A DNA stretch of 64,000 nt from Bacillota bacterium (GTDB lineage: Bacteria; Bacillota; Clostridia; Acetivibrionales; DTU013): assembly GCA_023439545.1 (NCBI GenBank), contig JAEXNT010000015.1, positions 10,002 through 74,001 of the forward strand, written 5' to 3'. Made by a program: the position numbers and the translations under genes. Below are positions 60,276 to 64,000 of this stretch, in pieces. How positions within the stretch are numbered: the stretch's first letter is position 1; each line of letters starts with the position of its first letter. Below the pieces are notes generated by a model. The model worked only from the letters and a program-made list of their open reading frames with translations, did not search any database and was not told the DNA's origin.

Positions 60276-61454
60276 TCAGACAGACCCCAGTTCCGGCAGG
60301 AAGGAATTTAAATCATCATTTGAGAGATCGAAATATTCGAGGACTTCAGGGGCAATTTCCGGTCCGGAAACGCGGAAGACAGTTTTCCAGGACAAGACGT
60401 CGGCTATGTGCACGAGAGAGACAATATCCCGGTTCATGACTCTGGGGTTAAAGGGATCATGGTGGAAAAGAGCCGCTTCCACGATAGGATAAGGCAGCTC
60501 CCACCATTTCAGCAAATATCCACCTACCTCCTGGTGGGTGACATGTCGCGGCTCGGACTTTTCAAAATATTCATACAAGTCTTCATTGCGCATAGCAGAA
60601 AACAATTTCCGGCTCTCCTGTACACAGGTGTTGTGAAGCACCACTCTTCCCACATCGTGCAGCAGTCCTGCTACTGCGCTTGTATCGGGAATTTGCGCGT
60701 TCAATAGCCTTTTATGGAGGTACATGGTGATTTTATTGGTCGAATCTGAATGCTTCCATATTATTTCGGCAGCATTCCTACCTGATTGGGTTTGCGGATT
60801 CAAGCCGTCTATGATATTTGCTGAAAGAACGATATTACTGGTGTTTGTGATTCCCAGGTAGGTTATAGCCTGTTTCACAGAACCTGTCCGGGCGCCGTAA
60901 AAAGCCGTGTTGGCAATTTGAAGGATCTTTGCAGCTATGGAAAGGTCTTCTTCCAGGACCGAAGCGATCTCCTTCAAGCCTGCGCCCTGTTCCACAAGCG
61001 CTTTAAAACGGTTGTAAGTTTTAGAAGGGGATGGCAGTGTACCGATTTTGTTTATCATAACAAGCAGATTTCTTTTCTGCAGCATTTTCTCCACTTCAAA
61101 CAACTGCCGGATGGAACCCAGTAGTTCCTCATTATGCCAGGGTTTCAGCAAATACAGTCGCGCCAGGCTTTTCTGTTGAACCTTCAACAGCATCCCTTCA
61201 TCGAAATTGCCGCTCAAAACCACCCGGATCATTGACGGATACTTATCCCTCACTGTCCTGAGCAGCTCATAACCATCCATACCCGTCATTTTCAAATCCG
61301 ATACGATCAGGTCGGCGTTCTCTTCCGCCAGCATTACGAGTGCTTCCGCGCCGTTTTCCGCCGTCCGGACAGAAAATTCAGTATCTGCGAACAGCCTTCT
61401 CAACGCCTTCAATATTAGTATTTCATCATCCACAAACAATATCTTTTTGCTCAT
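60276..61454 (-). CDS. Response regulator with HDOD output domain
   Basis: 392-residue protein: a receiver domain (about 1-120) with acidic pocket in LFVDDEI, phosphoacceptor Asp in LIVSDLKMTGMDG, the Thr/Ser switch in VVLSGNF and Lys in LLKPWHNEEL; then an HDOD domain (about 140-340: GLLHDVGRVVLH, VGGYLLKWWELPYPI). HDOD domains act in signalling and second-messenger contexts; the exact output is unknown. It starts 7 nt after the histidine kinase stop, so it is co-transcribed. Confidence 0.93.
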   Translation of the reverse strand: MSKKILFVDDEILILKALRRLFADTEFSVRTAENGAEALVMLAEENADLIVSDLKMTGMDGYELLRTVRDKYPSMIRVVLSGNFDEGMLLKVQQKSLARLYLLKPWHNEELLGSIRQLFEVEKMLQKRNLLVMINKIGTLPSPSKTYNRFKALVEQGAGLKEIASVLEEDLSIAAKILQIANTAFYGARTGSVKQAITYLGITNTSNIVLSANIIDGLNPQTQSGRNAAEIIWKHSDSTNKITMYLHKRLLNAQIPDTSAVAGLLHDVGRVVLHNTCVQESRKLFSAMRNEDLYEYFEKSEPRHVTHQEVGGYLLKWWELPYPIVEAALFHHDPFNPRVMNRDIVSLVHIADVLSWKTVFRVSGPEIAPEVLEYFDLSNDDLNSFLPELGSV

Positions 61455-61460
61455 AATCCG

Positions 61461-62798
61461 CTATTCCTTGCTTGTTTCAGCCTCGTCCCGCCTATTTACC
61501 GGAAGTCGCAGGATAAACTTCGTACCTTCTCCGGGCGTACTCTCGAAACGTAAAGTCCCATGATGTTTGTTGACTATGATGTCATAGGCAATGTTGAGTC
61601 CAAGACCGGTACCCTGTCCGACAGGCTTTGTGGTGAAAAACGGCTGAAAAATTTCATCCTTATTTTCCTCTGCAATCCCGGCTCCGTTATCTTGTAGCTC
61701 GCAATATACCGATTCGTCGTCGCTGTATGTTTTAACAATGATCAGGCCGGCATGGGCCGGATCCTTCGAACGAATGGCATGAACGGAATTGAGCAGCAGA
61801 TTTAGAAGCACCTGGTTGATTTGACCGCCTCTCACTGGAATTTGAGGTATATCCCCAAGAATCTCTGTTACTTCGGCATGGTGTTTCAGTTCATTGTGTG
61901 CTACCAGCAAGGTATTCCGGATTCCGGCGTTCAGGTCATATTTCTCGATGCCCTCCCCCTGTTCCACACGTGCAAAGGTCTTAAGGCCGGTCACTATTTT
62001 GCTTATCCTTCTCAATCCGTCATCGATGTCATCATAAATTTCATTAAATTCTTTAATTATATAATCCAGTCTATTATCATTTATGATACCGGAAAACCTG
62101 CGGACACAATCTCTTAGCGCTTCTTCGTCAAGTTCCGGTTCCCGGCTTGCCAGTTCCCGAACCTGGCTGCAGATGCCGGAGAGCTTGTCGATGTATTTTT
62201 TTGCCGTATCCACATTGCTGGTGATGTATCCAAGAGGATTGTTTATTTCGTGGGCAACGCCTGCGGCAAGCTGGCCTATCCCGGCCAGCTTTTCACTCTG
62301 CACCAGCTGTTCCTGGGTCCGCTTCAGTTCGTCCAGCGCATTCTTCAATTCATGGTTGGTCTCAACCAGCTTTTTTTCTATCCTCTCACATTCGGAAATA
62401 TCCCTGACAAGGGAAAGAACCAACTCTTCCCCATTCGCCCGTATAAGCCATGAATTTACTTCTACAGTAAGGTCCCGGCCGGATTTCGTGTGAAAATACA
62501 TTTCTATGGTGCTCTGTCTGCCGGATGCCAGTTTTTCAACTTCATCGTCCAGATCTGAAACGTTGGCGTGATGTACAATTTCTCCCAGGTTCAACCGCAT
62601 TAATTCTTCCCTGGTATATTCCAGTGTCTTGCAGGCAGTCTCATTGATATCGATGATTTTCGTCCCGGCTTTACTGTATGGCAACTCGATAAGTAGGGCC
62701 ATTCCGTTCATGTTTTCGAACATGGAATGAAACCAGTGTATGAGCTGTTCTCTATTATAATTGGAATCGCTGCAATTGTGCATGTAGTTTCCGGTCAT
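61461..62798 (-). CDS. PAS-containing sensor histidine kinase
   Basis: 445-residue kinase with no transmembrane segment, so it is cytoplasmic. A PAS domain covers about 20-145 (KIIDINETACKTLEYTREEL), a helix linker follows (VETNHELKNALDELKRT), then the H box GVAHEINNPLGYITSN with the phosphoacceptor His, the N box QVLLNLLLNSVHAI, and G boxes ELQDNGAGIAE and GTGLGLNIAYDI. GGGGAG precedes the ATG. Probably phosphorylates the flanking regulators. Confidence 0.93.
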   Translation of the reverse strand: MTGNYMHNCSDSNYNREQLIHWFHSMFENMNGMALLIELPYSKAGTKIIDINETACKTLEYTREELMRLNLGEIVHHANVSDLDDEVEKLASGRQSTIEMYFHTKSGRDLTVEVNSWLIRANGEELVLSLVRDISECERIEKKLVETNHELKNALDELKRTQEQLVQSEKLAGIGQLAAGVAHEINNPLGYITSNVDTAKKYIDKLSGICSQVRELASREPELDEEALRDCVRRFSGIINDNRLDYIIKEFNEIYDDIDDGLRRISKIVTGLKTFARVEQGEGIEKYDLNAGIRNTLLVAHNELKHHAEVTEILGDIPQIPVRGGQINQVLLNLLLNSVHAIRSKDPAHAGLIIVKTYSDDESVYCELQDNGAGIAEENKDEIFQPFFTTKPVGQGTGLGLNIAYDIIVNKHHGTLRFESTPGEGTKFILRLPVNRRDEAETSKE

Positions 62799-62820
62799 TT
62801 AACCACTCCCCGTAATGATG

Positions 62821-63663
62821 TTAGAGATCGAACTGTTGCTTGAGCCTGGCAGCATAATTCCTACTGACTGAAATTGTATCGGGAATCCCCTTGAATTTTA
62901 AATTCAACGCACCGTTGAACCAGGGAGAAATTTCGATGATCTTGTCTAAATTAACAATATAGCTTTTATGACAACGTAAGAAGTGCTCCGATTCTAGTTT
63001 TTTTTCAAACAGATCCAAAGGGCCGTCACATTTGTACCGTCCTTCCTGGGTGATTGCAAAGCTGTTTCCGCTTTCCGACATAAGGTAATATACGTCCGGG
63101 CAGTTTAGTAATACCGTTTTCCCGTCTGCTGTTACAGGTAGTCTTCGAATTCTGCTTTTTTCTTCCTCCGTTTCAAGCCGGGCATCCCCGATCTTCCATC
63201 GGGCTTCATGGACGGTATCCATATCGGTTAGCAGATCTGCCAGTTGATTGTAAACTACGTTACCGATGTTTCTTTTCTTTTCATCTTCCCTTTTATGCGA
63301 TACACCCTTCTTTACAATCCGCAAAAGCTCCTCATTGTCCCATGGCTTGGAGAAATAATGAAAGATACGACCGTCATTTATAGCCGAAATGGCCGTGTTG
63401 ATATCTGCATAGCCAGTCAACAATATTCTGACAGTATCCGGAGATATTTGGGAAGCGCGTTTAAGAACCTCGACACCTTTCATACCCGGCATGTTTTGAT
63501 CGCAAATGATAACGTCGATCGGATTCTCCTGCAGTAAACCCAGCGCTTCTTCCGGGACAGATACGGATAGCACCTCATAATCCTCATTTCGGAGTACACG
63601 CTGTAATGCCTTCAAAATTTTCACTTCATCGTCGACCAGAAGTATCTGAGGTCTATCGGTCAT
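62821..63663 (-). CDS. Response regulator with LytTR DNA-binding domain
   Basis: About 280-residue protein. N-terminal receiver: ILLVDDEVKILKALQRVL, phosphoacceptor Asp in VIICDQNMPGMKG, Thr in RILLTGYAD and Lys in FSKPWDNEEL. Linker of about 50 residues, then a LytTR domain (about 180-280: FLRCHKSYIVNLDKIIEISP and SVSRNYAARLKQQF). A LytTR regulator binds DNA, so this is the transcription output of the cluster. The start is uncertain: ATG at 63663 or GTG at 63678. Confidence 0.9.
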   Translation of the reverse strand: MTDRPQILLVDDEVKILKALQRVLRNEDYEVLSVSVPEEALGLLQENPIDVIICDQNMPGMKGVEVLKRASQISPDTVRILLTGYADINTAISAINDGRIFHYFSKPWDNEELLRIVKKGVSHKREDEKKRNIGNVVYNQLADLLTDMDTVHEARWKIGDARLETEEEKSRIRRLPVTADGKTVLLNCPDVYYLMSESGNSFAITQEGRYKCDGPLDLFEKKLESEHFLRCHKSYIVNLDKIIEISPWFNGALNLKFKGIPDTISVSRNYAARLKQQFDL

Positions 63664-63795
63664 GTGACTGTCATTCACTCCCGCTATTTAAGTTTTTCAT
63701 AAATTTGTTATGTTTTTAAATTACAATAAATTAAATGTCGACTCTAAGAACAAATACCCCATTTCATGCCTTTTAAACACAGGCGAAACGCAGGT

Positions 63796-63813
63796 GAAAC
63801 AGAGGGACGGTTC
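63796..63813 (+). repeat. Second copy of the GAAACAGAGGGACGGTTC motif
   Basis: Identical for 18 nt to the arm at 1979-1996. Here the second arm is missing; the motif is followed by TTTTGTTTC. It lies in the spacer between the signalling cluster and the 5S rRNA. Confidence 0.75.
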
Positions 63814-63840
63814 TTTTGTTTCATTTATTCTGAACATAGC

Positions 63841-63872
63841 ACAAGGCCCTGTGTCTGTTAACACAGGGCCTT
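63841..63872 (-). terminator. Terminator after the 5S rRNA
   Basis: AAGGCCCTGTGT (63843-63854) pairs with ACACAGGGCCTT (63861-63872), 9 nt downstream of the 5S 3' end on the minus strand. U-run short (TTGT). Confidence 0.7.
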
Positions 63873-63881
63873 GATATAAAT

Positions 63882-63995
63882 CTGGCGGAGACCTATTTTC
63901 CCGGGCCGTTACCAGCCAAGTATCTTGGGCACTGAGAAGCTTAACTGCCGTGTTCGGGATGGGAACGGGTGTGACCTTCTCGTCATATCCACCAG
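63882..63995 (-). rRNA. rrf: 5S ribosomal RNA
   Basis: The minus strand reads CTGGTGGATATGACGAGAAG, then CACACCCGTTCCCATCCCGA and CACGGCAGTTAAGCTTCTCA, ending in GGTCTCCGCCAG, the conserved 5S core and 3' end. About 114 nt, near the usual length; the exact ends may differ by a few bases. Orientation implies that 23S and 16S rRNA lie beyond the right edge (>64000). Confidence 0.95.
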
Positions 63996-64000
63996 AAAAT

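Overview
The window is a chromosomal housekeeping segment from an anaerobic, probably spore-forming Firmicute of the class Clostridia. The evidence is the tig-clpP-clpX-lonB order, a complete S10-spc-alpha ribosomal superoperon, ecfA1/ecfA2/ecfT with truA-rplM-rpsI, a T-box in front of trpS, an HPr-like protein before uvrC, and strong GGAGG ribosome binding sites with frequent TTG/GTG starts. Base composition is moderate, higher than in very AT-rich clostridia. No genus can be named from sequence reading alone.

Layout (most genes on the minus strand). 173-6204: protein quality control (lonB, clpX, clpP, trigger factor) and a phosphoesterase. 6421-9061: uvrC, a Crh-like HPr paralogue with Gln15, and a PII protein. 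9163-11194: an ECF sigma, anti-sigma and membrane protein operon. 11457-14751: a DUF192 protein, then rimI-tsaB-tsaE and an amidohydrolase. 14869-20041: rpsI-rplM, truA, a eukaryotic-type hexokinase, ecfT-ecfA2. 20163-25734: a block of metabolic and transport genes, mostly on the plus strand and ending in T-box-controlled trpS, which separates ecfA2 from ecfA1. 25771-43678: ecfA1 and then the alpha, spc and S10 ribosomal clusters, including infA, map, adk and secY, with internal promoters and several structured spacers. 44230-49996: a radical SAM protein, an anchored Ser/Gly/Asn-tailed protein, nudC, flavodoxin, cysK, hflX. 50071-53256: a region of decayed genes around one intact MFS exporter. 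53257-56963: arabinose use (GH43 enzyme, EamA transporter, L-arabinose isomerase). 57235-63663: a signalling cluster (LytTR response regulator, PAS histidine kinase, HDOD response regulator, chemoreceptor, CheW, PAS protein). 63882-63995: 5S rRNA, so an rrn operon lies just past the right edge.

How it works together: most of the window is translation, protein folding and protein turnover machinery. The adaptive parts are the ECF envelope-stress-type operon, the arabinose genes and the sensory cluster at 57-63 kb. That cluster is the best candidate for an undescribed system because it joins a two-component phosphorelay, an HDOD output protein and a chemoreceptor/CheW pair without a CheA. At sequence scale, notable items are two tandem near-identical hairpins between rplN and rplX, a dispersed family of about 45-bp inverted-repeat elements (three copies), an 18-nt motif shared by positions 1979 and 63796, and a hairpin-rich 222-nt spacer between rplF and rpsH.
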